11,733 nt of DNA, from assembly GCA_030613705.1 (NCBI GenBank), contig JAUWLJ010000031.1, positions 1 through 11,733 on the forward strand, read 5' to 3'. Made by a program: the position numbers and the translations under genes. Below, one piece after another: positions 1-6,885 of the stretch. Origin of the DNA: Chloroflexota bacterium (GTDB lineage: Bacteria > Chloroflexota > Anaerolineae > Anaerolineales > UBA4823). Every line of letters starts with the position of its first letter. Position 1 is the stretch's first letter. Below the pieces are notes generated by a model, which made no database searches, was not told the DNA's origin, and saw nothing but the letters and a program-made list of their open reading frames with translations.

Positions 1-188
1 CATTTGACGGACGTGGAAATTACACCCTGGGTTTGAGAGAGCAGCTGGTTTTCCCAGAAGTGGATTACGACAAGATCGATAAAGTCCGTGGCATGGAAGT
101 AACGATTGTCACCACGGCAAAAACTGATGAAGCGGGCACACAGCTTTTGGATATGCTCGGCATGCCATTCAGGAAGGAAGGAAATTAG
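1..188 (+). CDS. rplE: 50S ribosomal protein L5, C-terminal part (5' end outside window)
   Basis: The first complete codon is at position 3 and the frame stays open to TAG at 186-188, giving 61 C-terminal residues. The residues read [20 protein letters not shown] at the start and end in [13 protein letters not shown], which is the conserved C-terminal half of bacterial L5. L5 binds 5S rRNA and sits in the central protuberance of the large subunit. Its stop codon directly abuts the ATG of the next gene (TAGATG), so the two are very likely translationally coupled. The purine-rich end of the gene (AGGAAGGAAGGAAA) doubles as the ribosome binding site of rpsN. Position ahead of S14 and S8 is the standard spc-operon order. 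The identification is secure; only the start is missing. Confidence 0.96.
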   Translation, partial: FDGRGNYTLGLREQLVFPEVDYDKIDKVRGMEVTIVTTAKTDEAGTQLLDMLGMPFRKEGN

Positions 189-371
189 ATGGCGAAAACA
201 AGCATTGTTATTCGTGAACAGCGACGAAAATATCCCACCCGTGTTCGAAATCGATGTTCCATTTGTGGGCGACCACGAGGTTATATGCGGCGATTGGGTC
301 TGTGCCGGATTTGTTTTCGGGAATTGGCGTTAGAAGGAAAAATCCCAGGCGTAGTTAAGTCTTCCTGGTAA
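189..371 (+). CDS. rpsN: 30S ribosomal protein S14, zinc-binding short type
   Basis: This 60-residue protein belongs to the small 30S head. Two CxxC pairs, C23/C26 and C39/C42, form the zinc ribbon of the C+ (type Z, sometimes called rpsZ) class; the zinc-free S14 of E. coli is about 100 residues. The C-terminal end, [11 protein letters not shown], is the usual ending of the family. The ATG follows the rplE stop without a gap, and the binding site lies inside the end of rplE. No second, cysteine-less S14 copy is present in the window, so no zinc-sparing backup can be seen here. In the spc operon S14 sits between L5 and S8, as found here. Confidence 0.97.
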   Translation: MAKTSIVIREQRRKYPTRVRNRCSICGRPRGYMRRLGLCRICFRELALEGKIPGVVKSSW

Positions 372-391
372 GAAAGCAGAGGAGTATTAGT

Positions 392-805
392 ATGAGTATG
401 ACTGATCCTATAGCGGATATGTTGACCCGTATTCGAAATGCGATGGCTATTGGGCATCCATCTGTGGCCATGCCGAGCTCAAAACTCAAGGTAGAAATTG
501 CCCGCATTCTTAAAGAAGAAGGATTTATTGCTGGCCATGAAGTTGTCGATGGGGATAGCCCAGGACATAAAGTATTACGGTTGCGCCTCCGTTACGTAGG
601 CGTAAGACGTTTTAGACGTCCAGTGATTACTGGCTTGGAACGAGTTAGTACACCTGGGAGGCGAGTATATGCCGGGAAACGAGAAATTCCTTGGGTCCTG
701 TCTGGAATGGGTGTATCTATTATCACTACCCCTAAGGGTGTGATGACAGGTCAACGAGCTCGCCAATTGGGTATTGGCGGCGAAATCCTTTGTAAAGTTT
801 GGTAA
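392..805 (+). CDS. rpsH: 30S ribosomal protein S8
   Basis: The product has 137 residues, slightly longer than the usual 130-132. S8 binds the central domain of 16S rRNA and organises assembly of the 30S platform. The N-terminus MTDPIADMLTRIRNA (from residue 3) and the C-terminal block GVSIITTPKGVMTGQRARQL followed by GIGGEILCKVW are diagnostic. Two in-frame ATGs are possible, at 392 and 398. I chose 392 because GGAG at 381-384 is 7 bases upstream, whereas it would be 13 bases from 398. In E. coli S8 is the repressor of the spc operon; no matching mRNA target can be judged by eye here. Confidence 0.97.
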   Translation: MSMTDPIADMLTRIRNAMAIGHPSVAMPSSKLKVEIARILKEEGFIAGHEVVDGDSPGHKVLRLRLRYVGVRRFRRPVITGLERVSTPGRRVYAGKREIPWVLSGMGVSIITTPKGVMTGQRARQLGIGGEILCKVW

Positions 806-817
806 GGAGGATTAATC

Positions 818-1360
818 GTGTCACGAATCGGACAAATGCCTGTTGTCGTGCCATCTGGTGTTGATGTAAAAATTAAAGGATCGCACGTTCATGTTAAAGG
901 TCCCAAAGGCGAGTTACAGCACACTTTTCCGGCTGCTATGGAAATTAGTCTGGATAAGGGAGAAGTTTCTGTCAAGCGCCCAACGGATGATCCTTCACAC
1001 CGGGCTTTACATGGTATGACACGGGCTCTGATAAACAATATGGTTGTTGGAGTAAGCACTGGTTTCTCGAAGGTGTTGGAAATCAACGGTGTCGGTTATC
1101 GGGCTGAACTGAAAGGGGTGAATTTGGTGCTCAACGTTGGATTTTCCCACACAGTGGAAGTCGAACCTCCAGAAGGTATCGAATTCGAAGTTGATGAACG
1201 CACGAGGCAGATTACCATTAAAGGTTACGATAAGCAAGTGGTCGGATATGTGGCTGCGGATATCCGCAAAGTTCGACCCCCGGAACCCTATAAAGGAAAA
1301 GGGATCAAATATCTAGATGAGAGAATCCGTCGTAAGGCGGGTAAAGCAGGTAAGGTGTAG
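818..1360 (+). CDS. rplF: 50S ribosomal protein L6
   Basis: This is a 180-residue protein starting with GTG at 818, behind a strong AAGGAGG (804-810) with 7 bases of spacing. The start [19 protein letters not shown] matches the family. The signature [13 protein letters not shown] lies at residues 153-165, followed by the basic tail [11 protein letters not shown]6 has two similar alpha/beta domains (roughly residues 1-82 and 83-175) and binds 23S rRNA helix 97 near the factor-binding site. The length is normal for bacteria. The gene lies 12 bases after rpsH and 4 bases before rplR. The GTG start is unusual in this cluster but well supported by the SD sequence. Confidence 0.97.
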   Translation: MSRIGQMPVVVPSGVDVKIKGSHVHVKGPKGELQHTFPAAMEISLDKGEVSVKRPTDDPSHRALHGMTRALINNMVVGVSTGFSKVLEINGVGYRAELKGVNLVLNVGFSHTVEVEPPEGIEFEVDERTRQITIKGYDKQVVGYVAADIRKVRPPEPYKGKGIKYLDERIRRKAGKAGKV

Positions 1361-1364
1361 AAGT

Positions 1365-1733
1365 ATGGGAAAAAGAATATCTCGTTCTAAAGCACGTCAA
1401 CGCAGACATCTGAGGGTGCGAAAACGCGTAAATGGCACTCCAATCCGTCCTCGACTAAATGTATTTCGCAGCTTATCGGAGATCTATGCACAAGTGATAG
1501 ACGATGAAGCAGGGAAAACTTTGATAGCTGCATCTTCCATTGACAATGAGCTGCGGACAGCTATGTCCGGGAAGACAAAAACTGAACAAGCCGAGATAGT
1601 CGGTCAGGCAATAGCTGAAAGAGCTAAATCGGTTGGAGTTGAAAAGGTAGTTTTCGATCGATCTGGATATCGGTATATTGGTCGCGTGAAGGCGCTTGCA
1701 GATGGCGCACGGGAAGGCGGCTTGCAGTTCTAG
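1365..1733 (+). CDS. rplR: 50S ribosomal protein L18
   Basis: The protein is 122 residues from the ATG at 1365. The frame is open further upstream to an ATG at 1317, but that start lies well inside rplF and would add 16 residues unlike the family. From 1365 the protein begins [20 protein letters not shown], the normal basic N-terminus of L18. AAGGTG at 1352-1357, inside the end of rplF, gives 7 bases of spacing. Later blocks are [40 protein letters not shown] and the ending [10 protein letters not shown]18 binds 5S rRNA together with L5 and helps dock it in the central protuberance. Confidence 0.96.
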   Translation: MGKRISRSKARQRRHLRVRKRVNGTPIRPRLNVFRSLSEIYAQVIDDEAGKTLIAASSIDNELRTAMSGKTKTEQAEIVGQAIAERAKSVGVEKVVFDRSGYRYIGRVKALADGAREGGLQF

Positions 1734-1754
1734 CAAGACGAAAAGGAGATCATA

Positions 1755-2288
1755 ATGTCAGATTACAAATCGTCAGATTTCGAAAAAGAATTTGATGAGC
1801 GCGTCATCGAAATTGCCCGCGTAGCAAAAGTTGTGAAAGGTGGTCGTCGATTTTCTTTCCGTGTCACGGTTGTTGTTGGTGATAATCGCGGGAAAATAGG
1901 AGTAGGAAAAGGTAAAGCGAACTCAGTGCCAGATGCGTTGAGGAAGGCTTCAGAAAAAGCACGCAAAGAGATGCGCAAAGTCTCACTTTATGGGTCAACA
2001 ATCCCCCATGAAGTAATCGGACGGGTATCAGGAGCAAAAGTCCTGTTAAAGCCAGCTTCTCGAGGAACTGGAGTTATCGCAGCTGGTGGTGTGCGCGCGG
2101 TGCTAGAAGCCGCAGGTGTTTCAGATATATTGACAAAGTCTCTCGGAAGTAGTAATGCACTAAATGTTGTGTACGCAACAATGGATGCTCTTGATCAGTT
2201 GAAATCTCCCGAGGAGATCGCCATGCTGCGCGGTAAACCTGTGAAAGAGGTAACACCCTTCTGGGAGCGAAGGAAGCAAAATGCCTAA
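1755..2288 (+). CDS. rpsE: 30S ribosomal protein S5
   Basis: This is a 177-residue protein preceded by AAGGAG (1743-1748), 6 bases from the ATG. The N-terminal domain has the family core [20 protein letters not shown] at about residues 23-42, then [20 protein letters not shown]. This is the double-stranded RNA-binding-like S5 fold. The C-terminal domain shows [20 protein letters not shown] and a [16 protein letters not shown] stretch. S5 lies at the mRNA entry side of the 30S subunit and affects decoding accuracy. The last 8 bases overlap the start of rpmD (ATGCCTAA), which implies translational coupling. Confidence 0.97.
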   Translation: MSDYKSSDFEKEFDERVIEIARVAKVVKGGRRFSFRVTVVVGDNRGKIGVGKGKANSVPDALRKASEKARKEMRKVSLYGSTIPHEVIGRVSGAKVLLKPASRGTGVIAAGGVRAVLEAAGVSDILTKSLGSSNALNVVYATMDALDQLKSPEEIAMLRGKPVKEVTPFWERRKQNA

Positions 2289-2502
2289 GACCGAAACGAA
2301 GACGAAAAGAAAGACGAAAAAAAAGGAGAAGCTTGTCCGGGTAACCCTGGTTAAGAGTCCCATCGGATACAACATTTCCCAAAAACGAACGGTGAGAGCT
2401 TTGGGTTTACGGAAGATGCATCAAACTGTAGAACATAAAGACTCAGCGACTTTACGTGGTATGTTGGCTAAAGTAAGCCATCTGCTTCATGTAGAAGAAT
2501 AG
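2281..2502 (+). CDS. rpmD: 50S ribosomal protein L30 with lysine-rich N-terminal extension
   Basis: The product has 73 residues, while bacterial L30 is normally about 58-62. The recognisable L30 core starts at about residue 18 ([20 protein letters not shown]), followed by [20 protein letters not shown] and an ending rich in hydrophobic and acidic residues. Residues 2-17 are almost all Lys, Thr, Glu and Arg. No ATG, GTG or TTG in frame exists nearer the core, so the extension is required if the frame is right. The ATG overlaps the rpsE stop by 8 bases, with purine-rich sequence (GAAGGAAG) just before it. A run of eight A at 2317-2324 lies inside the extension. L30 is a small protein bound to 23S rRNA. 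Confidence 0.93.
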   Translation: MPKTETKTKRKTKKKEKLVRVTLVKSPIGYNISQKRTVRALGLRKMHQTVEHKDSATLRGMLAKVSHLLHVEE

Positions 2503-2510
2503 GATAGCCC

Positions 2511-2978
2511 ATGAAATTGCATGACCTCAAACCTAATAAAGGTGCTAAGAAAAAACGTAAGAGAGTAGGGCGTGGAATTGCCGCAGGGCAGGGGAAGACC
2601 GCCGGGAGAGGGACCAAAGGTCAAGGAGCCCGTGCAGGTGGTGGAACCCGCTTATACCATCAAGGTGGTAATTTGCCATTCTTCCGTCGCTTACCTTTTT
2701 TACGTGGTAAAGGTTTTACACCGATCAACCGCGTGGAATATCATGAGGTAAATCTAGGTCAATTATTAGATTTCAAGGGCGGAAGCCATGTTACTCCAGA
2801 GAGTCTGATCGAAGCACGACTTGTAAAAAATTCTGCCAAACCGGTAGTTCTCCTCGGGGAAGGTGAAGTAAGTGTCGCCTTGAACGTCAGTGTTCACCGA
2901 ATTTCGAACAGTGCACGGGCAAAGATCGAGGCTGCTGGGGGTAGTGTAGAAATTCTTTCCAAGCAGGATGGTCAATAA
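2511..2978 (+). CDS. rplO: 50S ribosomal protein L15
   Basis: The protein has 155 residues, a normal length for L15. The extended basic N-terminal arm threads into 23S rRNA in the family. It is visible as MKLHDLKPNKGAKKKRKRVG followed by RGIAAGQGKTAGRGTKGQGA (residues 21-40) and the glycine-rich RAGGGTRLYHQGGNLPFFRR. The C-terminal globular part includes PVVLLGEGEVSVALNVSVHR. An AGGA at 2501-2504, 6 bases before the ATG, is a modest binding site, and the rpmD stop is only 8 bases upstream. L15 is a late-assembly protein of the large subunit, and its place before secY is the standard spc order. Confidence 0.97.
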   Translation: MKLHDLKPNKGAKKKRKRVGRGIAAGQGKTAGRGTKGQGARAGGGTRLYHQGGNLPFFRRLPFLRGKGFTPINRVEYHEVNLGQLLDFKGGSHVTPESLIEARLVKNSAKPVVLLGEGEVSVALNVSVHRISNSARAKIEAAGGSVEILSKQDGQ

Positions 2979-2989
2979 GGAGCCAAAAT

Positions 2990-4330
2990 ATGAAGCGTTC
3001 AGCTTGGCGCTATCTGTGGACTGCCCGAGATATCCGTAGAAGATTGCTGATAACCATCGGATTATTGGCTATTTATCGATTCGCCGCGCACGTACCTGTT
3101 CCAGGTGTAAATCGAGAAGCGATCATGGCAATCATCGAGGGTGGTGGAGCCCAAGGGACATTAGTTGGCCTCCTTGATTTACTCTCTGGTGGCACGGTGT
3201 CTAATTTCTCGGTGCTGGCTATGGGAGTCTACCCATACATTACCGCGCAAATCATCTTGAACTTACTTGTTCCAATCATCCCTGCTTTGCAGAGAAGAAT
3301 GGCAGAAGATCCAAGAGAGGGACGGAAATGGATGGAGAAATGGACCTACATCCTGGCGGTACCGATGGCAGCCCTGAATGCAGTGGGACAAATCAACTTG
3401 TTTACGCAATTCACAGGTGGGGTGCCGATACTTGACAATTTCGGCTTCAGCGGTGGAAACTTTTTGTCATCTCTGGCGGTTGTGGCCAGTATGACTGCTG
3501 GAACGATGTTCGCCATCTGGTTGGGAGAATTGATCTCTGAATTTGGTATTCGCAATCAGGGTCTGTCCTTGATCATTTTTGCTGGTATTGTATCTCGCGT
3601 GCCAATCACATTGGGCACCATCTTGGAAGACGAGCAAAACCGCTTGATTGGATTAGTATTTTTGGCGATCTTTACATCGCTGACTATTTTTGCAATCGTC
3701 TTTGTCCAGCAAGGACAGCGAAATGTACCAGTGATGTATCCGGGTCGGAGGGTAGGAAACCGCATGTCGATGCCTGTCAAAGGTACTTTACCTCTCAGGG
3801 TGGCCATGGCCGGCATGATTCCGCTCATCTTCGCCCAGGCTCTGCTGACATTCCCAGCCATCATCGCCAGTTTCTTCCTGGGGTCTCAAACGGAATGGGT
3901 GGCGAACATATCGGCAAGCGTCCAATCTTTATTTGGTGGTACCAGTAATGCATACTGGATTATATATTTCTTCATGGTGGTTGGATTTACATTCTTCTAT
4001 ACCGATGTGCTCTTTTCCCAACAGAATTATGGTGAGAACTTAAAGAAGGTAGGTGCCCAAATTCCAGGGGTAAGTCGCGGTGCTCCAACCCAGAAATATC
4101 TCACTCGGGTTTTAAGGCGTATTACCCTTCCCGGAGCGCTTTTCTTAGGTCTGGTCGCAATTCTTCCCTGGCTGATCGGGCTCATTATCCCATTCGGAGC
4201 GAACACCGGATTGTTGTTGGTCTCATCTGCCGGTTTGCTGATCGTGGTTGGTGTCGTTAGAGATACTTTCTTCAATATCGAGGCTGAACTTAAGCTTCAT
4301 GGATATGACGATTCCCTGCTCATTCGGTAA
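2990..4330 (+). CDS. secY: Protein translocase channel subunit SecY
   Basis: SecY is the channel-forming subunit of the SecYEG translocon in the cytoplasmic membrane. It exports unfolded proteins with SecA and inserts membrane proteins with the ribosome. The 446-residue length and about ten hydrophobic segments fit the family (for example residues 17-35, 75-100, 160-180, 190-207, 217-240, 271-297, 321-338, 379-400 and 405-424). Recognisable blocks are VPVPGVNREA (residues 35-44), LGVMPYI-like MGVYPYITAQIIL (78-90) and QRNVPVMYPGRRVGNRM (243-259). The C5 loop region is 341-375. AAGGAG at 2977-2982 overlaps the rplO stop and sets the ATG. The C5 loop reads IPGVSRG where the usual motif is IPGIRPG, so the conserved arginine appears one position later (R363). 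Confidence 0.97.
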   Translation: MKRSAWRYLWTARDIRRRLLITIGLLAIYRFAAHVPVPGVNREAIMAIIEGGGAQGTLVGLLDLLSGGTVSNFSVLAMGVYPYITAQIILNLLVPIIPALQRRMAEDPREGRKWMEKWTYILAVPMAALNAVGQINLFTQFTGGVPILDNFGFSGGNFLSSLAVVASMTAGTMFAIWLGELISEFGIRNQGLSLIIFAGIVSRVPITLGTILEDEQNRLIGLVFLAIFTSLTIFAIVFVQQGQRNVPVMYPGRRVGNRMSMPVKGTLPLRVAMAGMIPLIFAQALLTFPAIIASFFLGSQTEWVANISASVQSLFGGTSNAYWIIYFFMVVGFTFFYTDVLFSQQNYGENLKKVGAQIPGVSRGAPTQKYLTRVLRRITLPGALFLGLVAILPWLIGLIIPFGANTGLLLVSSAGLLIVVGVVRDTFFNIEAELKLHGYDDSLLIR

Positions 4331-4342
4331 AGGTGGATTAGG

Positions 4343-5011
4343 ATGAGAGATTTCTTTGTTTTCCTGGGACCCCCGGGTGCAGGTAAAGGCACTCAAGCAA
4401 AAGTCGTCGCAGCTAGGTTGGGTATCCCACATATCTCCTCAGGTGATATTTTTCGGGAGAATCTGAAGAATCAAACCGAGCTGGGTATTCTAGCTAACGA
4501 GTATATTAAAGTTGGCGAACTCGTTCCTGATGATGTCACTGTTAGCATGATCCGAGGGCGAATCTCCAGGACTGATTGTGATGCAGGTGCAATTCTAGAC
4601 GGATTTCCACGCACTCCAACACAGGCGAAAGCTTTTGATGAAATTTTAAATGAGATCGGTTGCCAAATAAACAAAGTGCCATATATCAAGGTGCCAGAAA
4701 AGGTGCTCATTGCGCGTCTATCTGGAAGGTTGACTTGCCGAGCAGAGGGACATGTTTTTCACAAGCAACACAATCCTCCAAGAGAGTCTGGAGTCTGTGA
4801 TTTTGATGGATCGGAACTGTATCAAAGGGAAGATGACAAACCAGAAACTGTCGCCCGCCGCATCCGTGTTTACGAAAAACAAACTCGTCCATTGCTAGAG
4901 TATTACTCGGACTGTGGGATATTGGTTGAGGTTGATGGAGATCGGTCAATAGATTTAGTGACTTCTGACCTGACCAATCTTCTTAAAGAAGTGGAAGAAA
5001 GCGATGTCTGA
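4343..5011 (+). CDS. adk: Adenylate kinase, long type with LID domain
   Basis: Adk catalyses ATP + AMP = 2 ADP in the cytoplasm. The 222 residues contain the P-loop GPPGAGKGT at 9-17, the AMP-binding region with SSGDIFREN (32-40) and the DGFPRT motif at 86-91. A long-form LID domain spans about 129-165 and ends in LYQREDD. In zinc-type LIDs four ligands follow the pattern C-x2-C ... C-x2-C/D. Here the positions are C132, E135, C152 and D155, so the second cysteine is replaced by Glu; H137 and H140 lie nearby. AAAGGTGG at 4329-4336 is 6 bases before the ATG. The stop overlaps the map start by 8 bases. Position after secY is the standard order in many bacteria. Confidence 0.97.
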   Translation: MRDFFVFLGPPGAGKGTQAKVVAARLGIPHISSGDIFRENLKNQTELGILANEYIKVGELVPDDVTVSMIRGRISRTDCDAGAILDGFPRTPTQAKAFDEILNEIGCQINKVPYIKVPEKVLIARLSGRLTCRAEGHVFHKQHNPPRESGVCDFDGSELYQREDDKPETVARRIRVYEKQTRPLLEYYSDCGILVEVDGDRSIDLVTSDLTNLLKEVEESDV

Positions 5012-5771
5012 TAGACCAATTGTGATTAAGAATCCACCTGAGATTGAGACGATGCGTGAAGCTGGACGGGTCAATGCATTGGTGCTCAAGACCGTGCGGG
5101 AGATGATCCGTCCTGGTATTACAACACAAGAATTAGATGCAGTTGCTGAAGAGCTCATTCGCAAGAATGGTGGAAAGCCAGCCTTCAAGAATTATCCAGG
5201 TCCATACCCCTACCCAGCGACGCTCACTATTTCAATTAATGAAGAACTGGTTCATGGCATTCCTGGGAAAAGGAAGTTGAAGGAAGGCGATCTAGTATCA
5301 GTGGATTGCGGTACGGTATTGAATGGATTTGTAGCGGATTCTGCGTTTAGCATGGGTGTCGGAGAAATCTCTTCCCAAGCGCAGCAACTGTTAGAGGTGA
5401 CTGAAAAAGCATTATATCTGGGAATCGAGAAAATGCGCCCTGGGAACCGGGTTGGTGATGTCTCCGCAACAATTCAGCAGTTTGTAGAAGGGTACAATTT
5501 TCATGTGCCACGTGAATACACAGGACATGGTGTTGGGCGCGACATGCATGAAGGTCCATTGGTGCCAAACTTTGGTGTCAGCGGACGTGGTATTTCTATC
5601 CGTCCGGGAATCACAGTCGCCTTAGAACCGATGGTGATGGTTGGCACGCAACGAACGCGAGTGCTTGATGATCAATGGACTGTTATCTCGGCAGATCGCT
5701 CATTGACCGCCCATTTTGAGCATTCGATTGCAGTTACTGAGAATGAGCCGATAATATTAACTGCTCTATAA
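5004..5771 (+). CDS. map: Methionine aminopeptidase, type I
   Basis: This enzyme removes the initiator methionine from nascent proteins and uses two metal ions. The 255 residues contain all expected ligands of the pita-bread fold: D101 and D112 (VSVDCGTVLNGFVADSAFS region), H175 (TGHGVGRDMHEGP), E208 (VALEPM) and E239 (HFEHSIAV). H84 in ELVHGIPG and H182 correspond to conserved active-site histidines. There is no N-terminal extension, zinc finger or SH3-like segment, so it is the short type Ia form. Its ATG lies inside the last codons of adk, with GGAAGA at 4993-4998 as binding site. In many bacteria infA follows directly; here a promoter region and rpmJ follow. Confidence 0.97.
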   Translation: MSDRPIVIKNPPEIETMREAGRVNALVLKTVREMIRPGITTQELDAVAEELIRKNGGKPAFKNYPGPYPYPATLTISINEELVHGIPGKRKLKEGDLVSVDCGTVLNGFVADSAFSMGVGEISSQAQQLLEVTEKALYLGIEKMRPGNRVGDVSATIQQFVEGYNFHVPREYTGHGVGRDMHEGPLVPNFGVSGRGISIRPGITVALEPMVMVGTQRTRVLDDQWTVISADRSLTAHFEHSIAVTENEPIILTAL

Positions 5772-5779
5772 TGCGACCC

Positions 5780-5808
5780 TGGACATAAGAGATTAGGTTA
5801 TGTATAAT
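5780..5808 (+). promoter_or_regulatory. Predicted sigma70-type promoter of the alpha-operon half
   Basis: The -35 box TGGACA (5780-5785) matches TTGACA at five of six positions. The -10 box is a perfect TATAAT (5803-5808), and the spacer is 17 bases. It starts 9 bases after the map stop, and transcription should begin near 5815. This is the best promoter-like sequence I can see in the window. It would allow rpmJ-rpsM-rpsK-rpsD-rpoA-rplQ to be transcribed separately from the spc genes upstream. The call is by pattern only. Confidence 0.7.
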
Positions 5809-5828
5809 TGAAACTTCGGCTACTGACC

Positions 5829-5852
5829 ATTCGTGTTTCGAGAATCACGAAT
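5829..5852 (+). promoter_or_regulatory. Inverted repeat in the predicted leader upstream of rpmJ
   Basis: A perfect 7-base inverted repeat, ATTCGTG (5829-5835) and CACGAAT (5846-5852), encloses 10 bases; three further pairs (TTC/GAA at 5837-5839 and 5842-5844) are possible inside. It lies just downstream of the predicted start of transcription and 8 bases before the AAGGAG of rpmJ (5860-5865). It could be an mRNA hairpin for feedback control or a DNA operator. There is no T-tract after it, so it is not a typical terminator. Confidence 0.5.
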
Positions 5853-5875
5853 AGAAAGTAAGGAGAGATTAGCCA

Positions 5876-5989
5876 ATGAAAGTATCATCATCGGTAAAAA
5901 AACGTTGTTCGAAGTGCAAAATAGTAAAACGTCGCGGCGTAGTATATGTAATTTGTGAGAATCCAAAACACAAACAACGACAGGGATAA
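5876..5989 (+). CDS. rpmJ: 50S ribosomal protein L36, zinc-binding type
   Basis: This 37-residue protein runs from ATG at 5876 to TAA at 5987-5989. It begins [20 protein letters not shown] and ends [17 protein letters not shown], which is the near-invariant L36 pattern. C11, C14, C27 and H32 form the zinc ribbon, so it is the C+ form. AAGGAG at 5860-5865 lies 10 bases upstream. L36 binds 23S rRNA in the large subunit near the base of the central protuberance. Being the first gene after the predicted promoter, it heads the alpha-operon half, with rpsM starting 6 bases after its stop. Identification is secure despite the small size. Confidence 0.97.
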   Translation: MKVSSSVKKRCSKCKIVKRRGVVYVICENPKHKQRQG

Positions 5990-5995
5990 TAGATT

Positions 5996-6385
5996 ATGGC
6001 GAGAATTGAAGGCATTGACCTCCCCCGTAATAAACGGGTTGAAATAGGGTTGCGATATCTATATGGCATCGGTCCAACCCGGTCAAAAGAAATACTGAAA
6101 GGGACTCAAATAAATCCTGACACACGGGTGAAGGATCTGACTGATTCTGAGGTCGCTACAATACGCGAATTCATCAATCAAAATTATAAGGTTGAAGGTG
6201 ATTTACGGCGTGATGTCCAAATGCATATCAAACGATTAATTGAAATTGGCTGCTACAGAGGATTGCGGCATCGCCGGAATCTTCCTGTACGCGGACAGCG
6301 CACCCGCACAAATGCCCGTACCCGTAAAGGACCCAAGAAAACCGTTGCTGGTCGTGGTCGCCGACGGGGAGCAAAGAAGAAGTAA
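5996..6385 (+). CDS. rpsM: 30S ribosomal protein S13
   Basis: The product has 129 residues. The N-terminus [20 protein letters not shown] and the helix-two-turn-helix [11 protein letters not shown] (residues 24-34) mark S13. The block from residue 88 ([20 protein letters not shown], then RTRKGPKKT) is the highly conserved part, and the basic tail reaches the P-site tRNA in known ribosomes. S13 also forms bridges to the 50S subunit in the head. Only a poor SD candidate (AGGG, 5982-5985) precedes the ATG, so translation probably depends on coupling with rpmJ six bases upstream. Confidence 0.97.
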   Translation: MARIEGIDLPRNKRVEIGLRYLYGIGPTRSKEILKGTQINPDTRVKDLTDSEVATIREFINQNYKVEGDLRRDVQMHIKRLIEIGCYRGLRHRRNLPVRGQRTRTNARTRKGPKKTVAGRGRRRGAKKK

Positions 6386-6392
6386 TCTGCTT

Positions 6393-6416
6393 GATGAAAG
6401 AGAATTTTCTTTCATC
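6393..6416 (+). promoter_or_regulatory. Hairpin-forming inverted repeat between rpsM and rpsK
   Basis: GATGAAAGA (6393-6401) and TCTTTCATC (6408-6416) form a perfect 9-base stem around the 6-base loop GAATTT. It starts 7 bases after the rpsM stop. The sequence after it (TCTAGAAGAAAC) lacks a T-tract, so it is not a normal intrinsic terminator. It may stabilise or process the mRNA, or tune rpsK expression; the function is unknown. Confidence 0.55.
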
Positions 6417-6454
6417 TCTAGAAGAAACTAAACGAGGAAGGATAGCGAGGATTT

Positions 6455-6853
6455 ATGGCAACAGGAGAACGATCGCGCCGTTCAGGTGGTCGCAAAACAA
6501 AAAGATCTTTATCTGCTGGACAGGTGCACATCACTGCAACCTTCAATAACACAATTGTGACGATCACAGATAAGCAAGGGAACACTGTGGTTTGGGGAAG
6601 TGCAGGATCTGCTGGGTTTAAAGGATCTCGGAAGAGCACCCCTTTCGCTGCCCGTTTGGCAGCTGAGAAAGCAATCAAGGCAGCTCAAGCTATTGGCATC
6701 CAGGAAGTTGAAATATTTGTCAAGGGACCTGGTCCTGGTAGGGAATCAGCAATTCGAGCTGTCCAAGCTGCCGGGCTGAGAGTGACTGCAATTACCGATA
6801 AGACCCCGGTACCGCATAATGGCTGCCGTCCACCTAAAAAACGACGCGTATAA
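6455..6853 (+). CDS. rpsK: 30S ribosomal protein S11
   Basis: This is a 132-residue platform protein of the 30S subunit, close to the mRNA exit and E site. Family marks are [20 protein letters not shown] (residues 24-43), the [20 protein letters not shown] block (89-108) and the C-terminal ending [12 protein letters not shown]. The Asn-Gly pair at 122-123 corresponds to the site where E. coli S11 is known to carry isoaspartate. Purine-rich SD candidates lie at 6434-6442 and 6445-6450. A hairpin lies in the 69-base gap before it. In the alpha operon S11 sits between S13 and S4, as here. Confidence 0.97.
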   Translation: MATGERSRRSGGRKTKRSLSAGQVHITATFNNTIVTITDKQGNTVVWGSAGSAGFKGSRKSTPFAARLAAEKAIKAAQAIGIQEVEIFVKGPGPGRESAIRAVQAAGLRVTAITDKTPVPHNGCRPPKKRRV

Positions 6854-6885
6854 CAGAAAAATTAATTTTATAGAAGGAAGAGCGA

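Noticed and set aside
1317..1364. Longer L18 start at the upstream in-frame ATG
   Set aside because: It lies inside rplF, adds 16 residues unlike the family, and the ATG at 1365 gives the standard L18 N-terminus with a suitable SD.
6858..6869. AAAATTAATTTT palindrome before rpsD
   Set aside because: It is 12 bases of A and T only, which is expected by chance in an AT-rich gap.
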